Shown: one piece after another, positions 27,472-36,285 of the stretch
Layout of the letters: each line of letters begins with the position of its first letter
Position numbering within the stretch: position 1 is the first letter of the stretch
Assembly (NCBI RefSeq): GCF_030161875.1
Contig: NZ_BSVA01000001.1
Coordinates: forward strand, 2,480,001-2,544,000
Direction: 5' to 3'
DNA length: 64,000 nucleotides
Source: Homoserinibacter gongjuensis
GTDB taxonomy: Bacteria > Actinomycetota > Actinomycetes > Actinomycetales > Microbacteriaceae
Notes under the pieces: generated by a model
What the model was told of the DNA's origin: nothing
The model's input: the letters and a program-made list of their open reading frames with translations, nothing else
The model's database searches: none
Program-made: the position numbers and the translations under genes

Positions 27472-28077
27472 TCAGAGCGTCCGCACCATGACGAGCTCGT
27501 CACGCGTCGAGCCCGCCTCGCTGGGAGCGAAGCCGAGATGCTCGTAGAACCCGATCGCCCGCTCGTTGCGGCGGGCCACGCCGAGGTGCACCCCTGGCGC
27601 GCCCGCCGCAGCGAGGGCGTCGAGCAGGGTGCGCAGCATCGCGCCGCCGCGCCCGCCGCCCTGCACCTCGGGCGCGAGGTCGATGTGCAGATGCGCGGGG
27701 TAGGCGGCGACGAGCTCGTCGGGACGGCGCTCGGGTGCGTGGATGAGCTCGACGACCTCGCGGTCGTGCGGGTTCGCGGGGAGCGCGTCGAGCGGATGCC
27801 GCGCGCGCAGCTCGGGCCACCAGCTCTCGTCGAGCACGCTCTCGAAGGCGCGCGTGTCGGCGACCCCGAGCACGTAGGCGCGCGCCACGTCCGCCTCGTC
27901 GGCGTACACCCAGGCCAGCTCGGGCGAGAAGCGCAGGTACGGGCCGACGAACACGCCGCCGAGCAGTCGCGGGTCGTCATAGAGAGCCGTGGCGTCTTGT
28001 CCGTCGTCGCCCGTGCGCAGGCACACCTCGTAGAGCGCTTCCTCGTCGCCGGGGCGGAAGGGACGGATGCCGACCAT
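27472..28077 (-). CDS. GNAT acetyltransferase-like protein related to the HAT domain of O-GlcNAcase
   Basis: The 201-residue protein is a GNAT fold. Its N-terminal segment LYEVCLRTGDDGQDATALYD, followed by DPRLLG and the VGPYLRFSPELAWV stretch, matches bacterial homologues of the HAT-like domain at the C-terminus of human O-GlcNAcase. The cofactor loop is EVQGGGRGGAMLRTLLDAL, and ERAIGFYEHLGF is the usual end. Acetyltransferase activity in this subfamily is doubtful. It is divergent from the sugar kinase gene, sharing overlapping -10 elements, and ends 15 bases from the permease gene. Co-location with GH84 supports a role in that system. Confidence 0.75.
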   Translation of the reverse strand: MVGIRPFRPGDEEALYEVCLRTGDDGQDATALYDDPRLLGGVFVGPYLRFSPELAWVYADEADVARAYVLGVADTRAFESVLDESWWPELRARHPLDALPANPHDREVVELIHAPERRPDELVAAYPAHLHIDLAPEVQGGGRGGAMLRTLLDALAAAGAPGVHLGVARRNERAIGFYEHLGFAPSEAGSTRDELVMVRTL

Positions 28078-28083
28078 GCCCCG

Positions 28084-28093
28084 AGCCTAGGGT
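28084..28093. promoter_or_regulatory. overlapping divergent -10 elements
   Basis: The ten bases AGCCTAGGGT hold two -10 elements. TAGGGT (28088-28093) is seven bases before the plus-strand kinase ATG at 28101. On the minus strand TAGGCT (28089-28084) is six bases before the GNAT ATG at 28077. The two genes are only 23 bases apart. Both transcripts would be leaderless, and RNA polymerase cannot occupy both at once. Confidence 0.6.
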
Positions 28094-28100
28094 GTGCAGC

Positions 28101-29062
28101 ATGAGCGGCGTCGCGGTGGCGGTCGACGGCGGGCAGTCCGGCATTCGGATGCGCGTCGGCGGGCACGAGGGCGTGCTGCGGGCGGAGGGACTCGGCCGGC
28201 TCGAGGAGCAGGTCGCGGGCGGTCTGCTGCGCCGCATCCGCGTGTGCCTCGCGGAGCTGCCCACCGCAGCCCCGGTGATCGAGCGCATGACGCTCGGGCT
28301 GACCGTCGTGCCCGCCGACGAGGAAGCTCGAGTCGCGCTCGCGCGTGAGCTCGCGACGGTGCTCGGCATCGCACGCGTCGACATCGCGGGCGACGAGCTG
28401 ACAGCCCACGCGGGCGCCTTCGGCGGCGGCGCGGGCGTCGTGCTCACGGTCGGCACCGGCATCGCCTGCCTCGGCCTCGACCCCGCCACGGGCGCGTTCC
28501 GCCGCGTCGACGGCGACGGCTTCCTGCTCGGCGACGCCGGATCCGGATTCTGGCTCGGCAGTCGCGGGGTCGAGGCCGTGCTGCGGGCCCGCGACGGACG
28601 CGGTGCCGCGACCGCGCTCGAGGCCGCGTGCGACGCCCGCTACGGCGCGCATCCGGATCTCGCGGCCTGGCTGCACGGGCGGCGCCGTGCCGTCGCGGAG
28701 ATCGCGCGATTCGCGATCGACGTGCAGGAGGCGGCCGGGGAGGAGATCCGGTCGCGGCGGAGCTGGTGGCCGCCGCGGCGGAGGAGCTCGTCGCGACCGC
28801 GGGTGCGGCGGCGGCGGCGCTCGACGCGCATCCGTGCCCTCTCGCGCTGAGCGGGCGCGTCGTCTCCCCGGGCAGCGCCCTGCGCGCAGCGCTCGAGGCC
28901 CGACTCGCCGGCGACGGCGCGCTGGTCTGCGTGGCAGCGCAGGGCGACCCGCTCGACGGCGCCTGGGCCATCGCGGAGGGGCGCCTGGGCGAGGCGTACT
29001 CCGACCATCTGAGCACCTGGATCCTGAACAGCGAGAGCCTGAACAGCGGGAGGCTGACATGA
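28101..29062 (+). CDS. BadF/BadG-type N-acetylglucosamine kinase-like ATPase
   Basis: An ASKHA-fold sugar kinase. The phosphate-1 loop is AVDGGQSGIRMRV at the N-terminus, and VVLTVGTGIACLGL and GDGFLLGDAGSGFWLG are typical of the BadF/BadG/BcrA family that includes N-acetylglucosamine kinases. The frame changes near 28737 at GGGG, after EAAGEE; the second half continues VAAELVAAAAEELVATAG to LNSGRLT at 29062. About 320 residues repaired. Its stop overlaps the SIS gene start (ATGA). The likely reaction is ATP-dependent phosphorylation of GlcNAc or a related amino sugar released by the GH84 enzyme; this is inferred from context. Confidence 0.8.
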
Positions 29063-29801
29063 CCGAAGCGGTCGCGCGGGGATACCTCGCGCACACGGCG
29101 GAGCTCCTCGGGCGTCTCGCCGACGAGCAGGGAGCCGCGATCTCGGCAGCTGCGGAGGCGGTCGCGCGCACCCTCGTCGCCGACGGGCTCGTGCACGTCT
29201 TCGGCTCGGGCCACTCGCACCTGCTCGCCCTCGAGGGCTTCTATCGCGCCGGCGGCCTCGCGGCCATCGACCCGATCCTGCTCGAGTCGCTCATGCTGCA
29301 CGGCAACGCGGCGCTGTCGACCGTGATCGAGCGCAGCGAGGACTCGGCGCGGGCATCCTCGCCGACCTCGATCCGGGCGCCGACGACTGCCTCATCGTGA
29401 TCTCGAACTCGGGTGGCAATCGGGTGGCGGTCGAGCTCGCGGCCGCCGCGCGCGAACGCGGGATGCCCGTGATCGCGATCGTGAGCGCCGCCCACGCGGG
29501 CTCCGCCCAGGCCGTGCAGGCCGACAAGCCGAGCCTTCTGGAGGTGGCCGACATCGTCATCGACAACCTCGGTGAGGCGGGGGATGCCTCCGTGAGGGTC
29601 GAGGGCATCCCGGCGCGTATGGGGCCCACCTCGACCGTCGTCGGCGCCGCCATCATCCACGCCATCTCGGCCGAGGCGGCCGCGCGCGCGGTCGCGGCGG
29701 GCACGCCGCCCGCGGTGTTCGCCTCGAGCAACGTGGCCGGTGGCGACGAGCGCAATGCGGCGGCGATCGCGCGCTACCGCGGCCGGGTGAGGTCGCTGTG
29801 A
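29059..29801 (+). CDS. SIS-domain sugar isomerase-like protein (UPF0309 type)
   Basis: A single SIS domain of about 247 residues. HVFGSGHSHLLALEGFYRAG and the end (VFASSNVAGGDERNAAAIAR with YRGRVRSL) match the UPF0309 family. IVISNSGGNRVAVELA holds the phosphosugar-binding loop, and ARMGPTSTVVGAAIIHAI is also typical. The frame changes near 29350 where one base is missing, before GILADLDPGADDCLIV. Its ATG overlaps the kinase stop, and its own stop overlaps the GH84 GTG (GTGA). It probably handles a phosphorylated amino sugar made by the neighbouring kinase, as isomerase or etherase-like enzyme. Confidence 0.8.
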
Positions 29802-31137
29802 GCGGACTCGCGATCCGCGGCGTTGTCGAGGGCTTCTACGGCCGTCCCTGGACGGTGGAGCAGCGGCATGACATGGTCGCGTTCATCGCCGAGTTCGGCA
29901 TGAACGCCTATGTCTACTCGCCGAAGGACGACCCCTATACCCGTCGCCGCTGGCGCGAGCCGTATCCGGATGCCGAGGCCGCGGAGCTGCGCGAGCTCGC
30001 CACGGTCGCGCGCGAGGCGGGCGTGGCCCTCTGGTACGGCGTGTCGCCGGGGCTCTCGATGCGCTATTCGGAGCCCGGCGATGTCGAAGCCGTGCACGCC
30101 AAGCTCGCGGGCGTGCGCGCGCTCGGGGCGACGGATGCCGCGCTGTTCCTCGACGACATCCCGGGGCGGCTGCAGCATCCGGGCGACGTCGCGGAGTTCC
30201 CCGACCTCGTGGCCGCCCAGCTGCACCTCGTGGGGCAGGTCGAGCAGCGGCTCGCCACGGAGGCAGGCGGCGCGCGGTTCGCGGTGTGCCCGACCGACTA
30301 CTGGGGGCACGGTGACGAGCCCTACATCACGGCCCTCGGCAGCGGGCTCGCGGACGGCACCGCGCTGTTCTGGACCGGCCGCGCCATCTGCTCGCCGGAA
30401 CTCACCGCCTCCGAGGCCGAGCTGTTCGCGCGCTCGACCGGACGTCGCCCGCTGTACTGGGACAACTTCCCGGTCAACGACGTCGCCATGACCCACGAGC
30501 TGCACATCGGCCCCTACCTCGGCCGTGACCCGGGACTCGCCGGCACGGCCGCGGGCATCGTCGCCAACCCGATGCCGCTCGCCGAGGCCTCGAAGATCGG
30601 CATCGCGAGCGTCGCGGACTTCTGCCGCGATCCGCACGCCTTCGACCCGGAGGCCAGCTGGGAGGCCGCGCTGCGCCGGGTGGCGGGTTCGCGTGACGCG
30701 GAGCCGTTCCGGGAGTTCGCCGACGCCGTGCGAGGCTCCGCGCTCTGCACGGACGATGCGCCGCGGTTCGCCGCCCGCCTCGAGCGCTTCGCCTTCGACT
30801 ACCAGTTCGGCACGCCGGCGGATGCCGTGGCCGACCTCCGCCTGCACCTCGCCCACCTCTCGGGCGTGGCCGAGCGCATGGGGCGGCTCGAGAACCGGGC
30901 GCTGGCCGGCGAGATCGCGCCGTGGGTCGCGCAGTACGCCCGCGGCGTCGAGGCCGTGGATGCGGCGGTCGCGGCGCTCGAGCCGCAGGCGGCGGGGAGC
31001 CGCCGCAGCTGCACGGCTCGGCGCGCGACGCCGTCGCGGCGCGGCTGGACGGCCTGCGGGCCGCACGGCTGCGGGTCTTCGGCGATCTGGTCGACATGTT
31101 CCTCTCCGACCTGATCGGCGAGTTCAGCGTGCGCTGA
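29798..31137 (+). CDS. GH84 beta-N-acetylglucosaminidase (O-GlcNAcase-like)
   Basis: The N-terminal part reads RGVVEGFYGRPWTVEQRHDM, a hallmark of GH84 enzymes. The catalytic aspartate pair is in AALFLDDIPGRLQHP, about residue 120. WDNFPVND and HIGPYLGRDPG near residue 230 match the sugar-binding WDN and ND residues of O-GlcNAcase. GH84 hydrolyses terminal GlcNAc by substrate-assisted catalysis. No signal peptide is visible, so it acts in the cytoplasm. The frame changes near 31002 (GGGG, one base missing), before EPPQLHGSARDAVAARLDGL. Repaired length is about 447 residues. The true substrate may be an imported glycan rather than a protein. Confidence 0.9.
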
Positions 31138-32122
31138 GCTCCACCCGTCGCCGCTCGCGCCAGGAGAGCGTCGCTGCGTCGAGCACCTCGGCCTGGCGCA
31201 CCGCGTCGTCGGGCGGCAGCAGCAGCTCGGCCTCACCACGCACGGCGGCGTCGAAGCGCGCGATCTGGCGCTCGTAGTGGTCGGCGCGCGGCGTCTCGAT
31301 GCGACGGGTGCCGTCGGCATCCGTGAGGAGCAGCACGTGGTCGTCGGGGCCGCGCAGGAAGGCGCTCGGCACCTCGATGCGCCCGCGCGACCCGATGACC
31401 ATCACGGTGTCGAGGTCGGCGCTCCACATGCCGAGCTGCGCGGTGGCTGCGACGCCGCCCGGGAACTCCAGCAGCAGCGCCGTGCTCATGTCGATGCCGC
31501 CGTGCGGCTCGGAGACAGCGGCGTGGGCGGTGACGGCCTCCGGTTCGGCGCCCGTCAGCGTCCGGGCCACGTGCACGGCGTAGCAGCCGACGTCGTAGAT
31601 CGCCCCGCTGCCCGGCGCGCCCTGGAAGCCCGAGTGCTCGAGCTCGTCGGAGGCGTCGAAGGTGAAGACCACGTGGATGCCGCGCAGCTCGCCGATGGCG
31701 CCCTCGGTGAAAAGCTCGCGGAGGCGCGTGTAGCGCGGGTGATGCAGGTACATGAAGGCCTCGGAGAGCAGCACGCCCGCGTCCTCGGCCGCGGCGACCA
31801 GGGCGCGCGCCTCCTCGGCGGTCACCGCGAGCGGCTTCTCGCACAGCACGTGCTTGCCGGCGCCGATGGCGCGATGCACCCACTCGGCGTGCTGCGCGTT
31901 CGGCGTCGGCACGTAGACGGCCTCGACGCGCGTGTCGGAGAGCAGGGCGTCGTAGCCCGCGTAGCCCACGCCGCCCCATTCCTCGGCCGCCCGGCGGGCG
32001 CGTTCGGGATCGCGGCTCGCGAGGCCCGCGAGCTCGGCCGTCTCGCTCGCGAGGATCGCCGGAACCGTCGCGGCGTTGATGCCCGCCACCGAGCCCACGC
32101 CCCAGCGCACCGGGGCGGTCAT
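31124..32122 (-). CDS. Gfo/Idh/MocA family oxidoreductase (first)
   Basis: The 332-residue protein has an N-terminal Rossmann fold starting VRWGVGSVAGINAATVPAIL and the EKP motif in VLCEKPLAVTAEEARALV near residue 95. The C-terminal domain contains GAIYDVGCYAVHVARTL. Members oxidise or reduce sugars or their derivatives with NAD(P); some act as GH109 glycosidases. Its start overlaps the stop of the MDR gene (ATGA), and its end overlaps the convergent GH84 gene by 14 bases. It is the last gene of the ROK-controlled operon. The substrate is unknown but probably a hexosamine or its keto form. Confidence 0.85.
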   Translation of the reverse strand: MTAPVRWGVGSVAGINAATVPAILASETAELAGLASRDPERARRAAEEWGGVGYAGYDALLSDTRVEAVYVPTPNAQHAEWVHRAIGAGKHVLCEKPLAVTAEEARALVAAAEDAGVLLSEAFMYLHHPRYTRLRELFTEGAIGELRGIHVVFTFDASDELEHSGFQGAPGSGAIYDVGCYAVHVARTLTGAEPEAVTAHAAVSEPHGGIDMSTALLLEFPGGVAATAQLGMWSADLDTVMVIGSRGRIEVPSAFLRGPDDHVLLLTDADGTRRIETPRADHYERQIARFDAAVRGEAELLLPPDDAVRQAEVLDAATLSWRERRRVELSAR

Positions 32123-33114
32123 CGCGCGCCCCAGCGGATCAGCACCCCGAGCTCGCGCCCGCGGTAGGCCTGCAACTCGCGGTAGAGCTCGGGGATTGCG
32201 GCGTCGTCGACCTCGCGGGTCAGGAGGGGCGCCGGATCCATCCGGCCGGCGCGCACGAGCTCGAGGAAGAGATCGAGCATCACCCGCACGCTCCAGGGAT
32301 CGGACGGCGTCGCGATCTCGGCGGCGGTGCCCGCGTGGATGCCGATCACCGAGATGCCGTCGGCGACGATGCGCGGTCCGAGCGTCTGCAGGCTCGGCCG
32401 CGGGGCGTCGCCCACGAGCACGAGGCGCCCGAGCGGGCGGGCGAGCTCGGATGCGGGGGCCAGCACCGCGGGATGCCCAGTCACCTCGAACACCACGTCC
32501 GCCGTTCCCGCGAGCCGTGCGACTGCCTCCTCGGCACCGATGCTCAGCACCTCGTCGGCGCCTCCCGCACGGGCGAGCTCGAGCCGGGTGGCATCCGGGT
32601 CGATCGCCACGATGCGGCGCGCACCCGCGACGCGCAGGTAGCGCACGAGCAGTTGGCCGAGGAGACCCGCGCCGACCACGACGGCCACCTCGCCGAATAC
32701 GAGGCCCGAGCGGCGCACGGCCCACTGGGTCGTGACGGCGAGCGAGCTCCAGACCGCCTGCTCATCGCTCACCCCGGCGGGGAGCGCCGTGGCCTCGGCG
32801 GCGTCGATCACGAAGGCGGAGGCGTGGGGCGTGAAGGAGAACACGCGATCGCCGGGGCGGATGCCGTCCACGCCGGCGCCCACCTCCTCGACGCGCGACA
32901 CCATCGAGTAGCCGGGCGAGAACGGATAGCGCACCCAGTCCGCCCAGAAGGTGCGCTGGTCGAACTCACCGCGCAGGCAGGCGAGCTCGGTGCCGGTGCT
33001 CACGAGGGAGGCGAGCGCGCGGCAGCGGAGCTGCCCCGGCCCGGGGCTCGCGAGCTCGATGTCGTCGATGACGACCTCGCCGGCGCGCGGGAATCGCACG
33101 GCGCGGGCGGTCAT
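32119..33114 (-). CDS. zinc-type MDR dehydrogenase
   Basis: A medium-chain dehydrogenase of about 331 residues. STGTELACLRGEFDQRTF near residue 40 and the Rossmann loop VVVGAGLLGQLLVRYLRVAG are visible. The classic zinc-binding Cys/His pattern of alcohol dehydrogenases is largely absent, so catalytic zinc is doubtful. This type often stands next to Gfo/Idh/MocA genes in sugar-degrading operons. Start and stop both overlap neighbours by four bases (ATGA). The frame is intact. It probably oxidises or reduces a sugar hydroxyl or carbonyl with NAD(P). Confidence 0.8.
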   Translation of the reverse strand: MTARAVRFPRAGEVVIDDIELASPGPGQLRCRALASLVSTGTELACLRGEFDQRTFWADWVRYPFSPGYSMVSRVEEVGAGVDGIRPGDRVFSFTPHASAFVIDAAEATALPAGVSDEQAVWSSLAVTTQWAVRRSGLVFGEVAVVVGAGLLGQLLVRYLRVAGARRIVAIDPDATRLELARAGGADEVLSIGAEEAVARLAGTADVVFEVTGHPAVLAPASELARPLGRLVLVGDAPRPSLQTLGPRIVADGISVIGIHAGTAAEIATPSDPWSVRVMLDLFLELVRAGRMDPAPLLTREVDDAAIPELYRELQAYRGRELGVLIRWGAR

Positions 33115-33995
33115 CGTCGGATCCGGTCCTGCGCGAGGGCGCTCACCTCGACGATGCGCGTGCCGAAGCGCACGTCGTAGTCGTGGTGCCGTTCGCCCGT
33201 GCGGATCAGCTCTGCGAGCTCCTCGTAGGCGGTCGCGAACGACGCGCGCGAGTCGACATCGTCGACGGGCAGCTCGAGGCGCCCGGAGTCGCCCCAGACG
33301 AGCGTCGAGAAGCCGTCCGCGGCATCCGGCGCCCGCAGCGTCATGCTGCAGCTGGAGGTGCGGCCGCCCTCGTGCGCGAAGACGACGTGCATCATGTCGT
33401 CCTCGTAGACGGCCGAGAGCACGTCGACGATGGGGCCGACGGTACACCATAGCGCGGCGACGGCGTGCGGGCCGACGTCCCAGATGGGCAGCTCCTCATG
33501 GCGCCACGGGGTGTTGAAGGGGTTGTCGTCGCTGAGGGCCGAACCCAGCCAGAGGCCGGCGCCGCCCGTCCAGTGCCGTCCGGCACGGGTCTCGTCGACG
33601 ATCGCGCGCATCCGGGGGTCGTACATCATCGTGAACATCACGACGGTCGCGACGTCGTGCGCCTCGGCGGCCTCGACGAGGCGATGGGCGGCGGCGGGGT
33701 CGAGCGCGACGGGCTTCTCGAGCGCCACGTGCTTGCCCGCCTGGACGGCGCGCAGCGCCAACTCCGACTGCACATGCGGCGGGATCGCGAAGGTGACGGC
33801 GTCGACCTGGGCCAGAAAGGCGTCGAAGTCGTCGCCCGCGTGCCGTGCATCGTGGCGCGCCGCCAGTTCGGCGGCACGCGAGGCATCACGCCCCCAGACG
33901 GCCGTGAGCTCCCACGATGGCGCATCGCCGACCGCGGCTGCGTGCGTGACGTCGGCCCAGTATCCGGTGCCGGCGAGTCCCATGCGCAGCGTCAT
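33111..33995 (-). CDS. Gfo/Idh/MocA family oxidoreductase (second)
   Basis: The 294-residue protein has the Rossmann start MGLAGTGYWADVTHAAAVGD and the EKP motif in HVALEKPVALDPAAAHRLVE near residue 93. The C-terminal domain contains DVGPHAVAALWCTVGPIVDV. It differs clearly from the other Gfo/Idh/MocA protein of the operon, so the two probably act on different steps or oxidation states. It overlaps both neighbours by four bases. No frame problem. NAD(P)-dependent sugar oxidoreduction is inferred from the family. Confidence 0.85.
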   Translation of the reverse strand: MTLRMGLAGTGYWADVTHAAAVGDAPSWELTAVWGRDASRAAELAARHDARHAGDDFDAFLAQVDAVTFAIPPHVQSELALRAVQAGKHVALEKPVALDPAAAHRLVEAAEAHDVATVVMFTMMYDPRMRAIVDETRAGRHWTGGAGLWLGSALSDDNPFNTPWRHEELPIWDVGPHAVAALWCTVGPIVDVLSAVYEDDMMHVVFAHEGGRTSSCSMTLRAPDAADGFSTLVWGDSGRLELPVDDVDSRASFATAYEELAELIRTGERHHDYDVRFGTRIVEVSALAQDRIRR

Positions 33996-35017
33996 CGCCG
34001 CACCTCCTGCGGGGTGTCGAGGGTGGCCCGCAGCCGTTCGCGGCGGGCGGGCGGGGAGCCGCGCTCTCCGGTGTGCGCATCGAGGTGCTCGAGGCCGAGA
34101 AGCGCCGAGCCGACGATCGGCGCGTCGTCGACGACCGAGACGACGGCGCGCGGCGCGGCGGCGGCGATGCCCGCGAGCACGGGCTCGAGGAGGGCGGGAT
34201 GGCGGCTCGTGAGCATGCCGCCGCCGAGCACGACGTCGACGGGCTCGTCGAGCGCGTCGATGCGGCGGAGGGTCGTGGTCGCCAGCAGCGCGATCTCCTC
34301 GGCCTGGCGCTGCACGATCTCGGCGGCGACGGCGTCGTCCGCGTCGACCGCGGCGAAGAGCAGCGGCACGAGCTCATGCATCCGGTCTCGGTCGATGGTG
34401 CCGAGGTGCATGCCGGTCGCGACCTCGGCGGCGGTCGCGCACCCGAAGTGCCGGGCGGCGAGACCGCTAAGGAGAGTCGCCGGGCCGCGGCCGTCCTCGT
34501 CGCGGCTCGCGTACCAGAGCACCTCCTTGCCGATCGCGAAGCCGCCGCCCCAGTCGCCGGTGATGCGGCCGAGCGCCGGGTAGCGCACATGCCGCCCGTC
34601 GCGCGCGATGCCGACGGCGTTGATGCCGCCGCCGCAGACCACCGCGACGCCCGCGGTGGCGTCGGTGCCGGTGCGCAGCATGGCGAAGGTGTCGTTGTGC
34701 ACCTCGACGCGCTCGCCCCAGCCGTACGTCGCGATCGCCTCGGCGATCGCGTCCTCCTCCTCCGGCAGGTCGGCGTTCGCCAGGTAGCCCGCCACGACGT
34801 CGACCCGCGTGAGCCCGGCGGCCGCGAGCACCTCCCTGACGGCAGGTGCCACGGTCGCGACCGCGGGGCCCGCGCCGATGATGTGCGGGGCGAACGGCCC
34901 CGACCGTGCACGCGCCACGACCGTGCCGTCGGAGGTCACGAGCAGCACGTCGGTCTTGCTGTTGCCGCCGTCGAGGGCGAGCAGGTGCGGTCCGTTCAGC
35001 GCGCCCACGGCAGCCAC
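33992..35017 (-). CDS. BadF/BadG-type N-acetylglucosamine kinase-like ATPase (second)
   Basis: The 341-residue ASKHA kinase starts near GPHLLALDGGNSKTDVLLVT and has VAVVCGGGINAVGI, RITGDWGGGFAIGKEVLWYA and DVVLGGGMLTSRHPALLEP, the usual motifs of N-acetylglucosamine kinases. It is intact. The start is a GTG at 35017, inside the end of the GH4 gene (22-base overlap); the GTG at 35008 is also possible. It is a second, unrelated-looking kinase in the same locus, so there may be two amino-sugar substrates, or one sugar and one oxidised product. Confidence 0.85.
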   Translation of the reverse strand: MAAVGALNGPHLLALDGGNSKTDVLLVTSDGTVVARARSGPFAPHIIGAGPAVATVAPAVREVLAAAGLTRVDVVAGYLANADLPEEEDAIAEAIATYGWGERVEVHNDTFAMLRTGTDATAGVAVVCGGGINAVGIARDGRHVRYPALGRITGDWGGGFAIGKEVLWYASRDEDGRGPATLLSGLAARHFGCATAAEVATGMHLGTIDRDRMHELVPLLFAAVDADDAVAAEIVQRQAEEIALLATTTLRRIDALDEPVDVVLGGGMLTSRHPALLEPVLAGIAAAAPRAVVSVVDDAPIVGSALLGLEHLDAHTGERGSPPARRERLRATLDTPQEVRR

Positions 35018-36285
35018 TCCTGGTTCTCGGCGATGAGCCGGTCGGCGAGCGCCTGCGCGGTCGCGTACTGCCCGACGAGCGGATGCGCGAGCAGCGCCCG
35101 CACCACGCGGTCACGGCCGCCATGCAGCGCCGCCTCGACGCCGAGCTGCTCGTAGCGCGCGACGTGCGCGATGAGACCTGCGGCGAGCGGTGGCACAGCG
35201 GGAACCGGATGCGGGCGGATGCCGTCGGGCCCCACCGACGCCCGCACCTCGATGACGGCCTCGTCGTCGAGGAACGGCAGGATGCCGCGGTTGCGCACGT
35301 TCACGATGTGGTCGCGCGCCGCGCCCGTGCCGAGCAGGCTCGCCAGCAGGCCGACCGCGGCATCCGAGTAGTAGGCGCCGCCGCGCCCGCGCAGCTCCGG
35401 GGGCGTGTGGTCGAGCGCCGGGTCGGCGTAGAGCTCGAGCAGCTCGGCCTCGAGCGCCGCGACCTGTGTGGCGCGCGAGGGCCGGTCGGCGGCGAGTGCC
35501 ACGAGCTCGTCGTGCTCGAGGTAGTAGCGCAGGTAGTAGGAGGGGATGAAGCGCTCGGAGCGCAGCAGGGGGAGCGGCAGCTCGGTCTCGGCGACGAGTG
35601 CATCGCCGTGCTCGTCGATGAGCCGGTCGAGTACCTCGGTGGGCGTGCCGTCGTCGTTCCGGATGCGCGCCCCGAGCTCCCAGCTCAGGTGGTTGAGGCC
35701 GGCGTGGTCGAGCTCGATCCGCTCGGGCTCGACGCCGAGCCGCTCGGCGAAGAGCCGCTCGAAGCCGATAGCGACGTTGCACAGGCCGACCGCGCGGTGC
35801 CCGTCGTCGAGCAGCGCGCGCGTCACCATGCCGACGGGGTTGGTGAAGTCGACGATCCAGGCCTCGGGGTTGACAGCGCGCACCCGGCGCGCGATGTCGA
35901 GCACGATGGGGATCGTGCGGAGCGCCTTGGCGAGTCCGCCGGCACCGGTCGTCTCCTGCCCGATGCAGCCGCACTCGAGCGGCCAGCTCTCATCGCGGCC
36001 GCGGGCCGCCTGTCCGCCGACGCGCAGCTGCACGAGCACGGCATCCACGCCGGTTGCGGCGGCCTCGAGGTCGTCGGTGGTCGTGACGCGGCACGTGCTG
36101 CCGGCGGCGGCGAGGATGCGCGAGGTGAGTCCCGCGACGACCTCGATGCGCACGGCGTCGGGGTCGACGAGCACGAGCTCCTCGACCGGGAGGCTCTCGC
36201 CGAGCCGGGCGATGCCGTCGGCGAGCTCGGGCGTGTAGGTGGATCCGCCGCCCACGACGGCGAGGCGGATGCGTCGCGCGGTCAC
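34996..36285 (-). CDS. GH4 glycosidase (6-phospho-beta-glucosidase-like)
   Basis: The 429-residue protein is family GH4, whose members need NAD and a divalent metal and cleave glycosides by oxidation at C3, elimination and re-reduction. It has the NAD loop LAVVGGGSTYTPELADGIAR, the metal-binding cysteine in GLCNVAIGFERL and the histidine in LDHAGLNHLSWELG. IVDFTNPVGMVTRALLDD is also conserved. It is intact. Its ATG overlaps the stop of the ROK gene (ATGA). Usual substrates are 6-phospho-beta-glucosides; here an N-acetylated or non-phosphorylated substrate is possible because no PTS genes are present. Confidence 0.88.
   Translation of the reverse strand: MTARRIRLAVVGGGSTYTPELADGIARLGESLPVEELVLVDPDAVRIEVVAGLTSRILAAAGSTCRVTTTDDLEAAATGVDAVLVQLRVGGQAARGRDESWPLECGCIGQETTGAGGLAKALRTIPIVLDIARRVRAVNPEAWIVDFTNPVGMVTRALLDDGHRAVGLCNVAIGFERLFAERLGVEPERIELDHAGLNHLSWELGARIRNDDGTPTEVLDRLIDEHGDALVAETELPLPLLRSERFIPSYYLRYYLEHDELVALAADRPSRATQVAALEAELLELYADPALDHTPPELRGRGGAYYSDAAVGLLASLLGTGAARDHIVNVRNRGILPFLDDEAVIEVRASVGPDGIRPHPVPAVPPLAAGLIAHVARYEQLGVEAALHGGRDRVVRALLAHPLVGQYATAQALADRLIAENQEWLPWAR

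Noticed and set aside
31138..33450. Long overlapping frames extending the Gfo and MDR genes upstream
   Set aside because: The upstream parts lie out of frame inside the neighbouring genes; family starts and ATGA overlaps give shorter, coherent genes.
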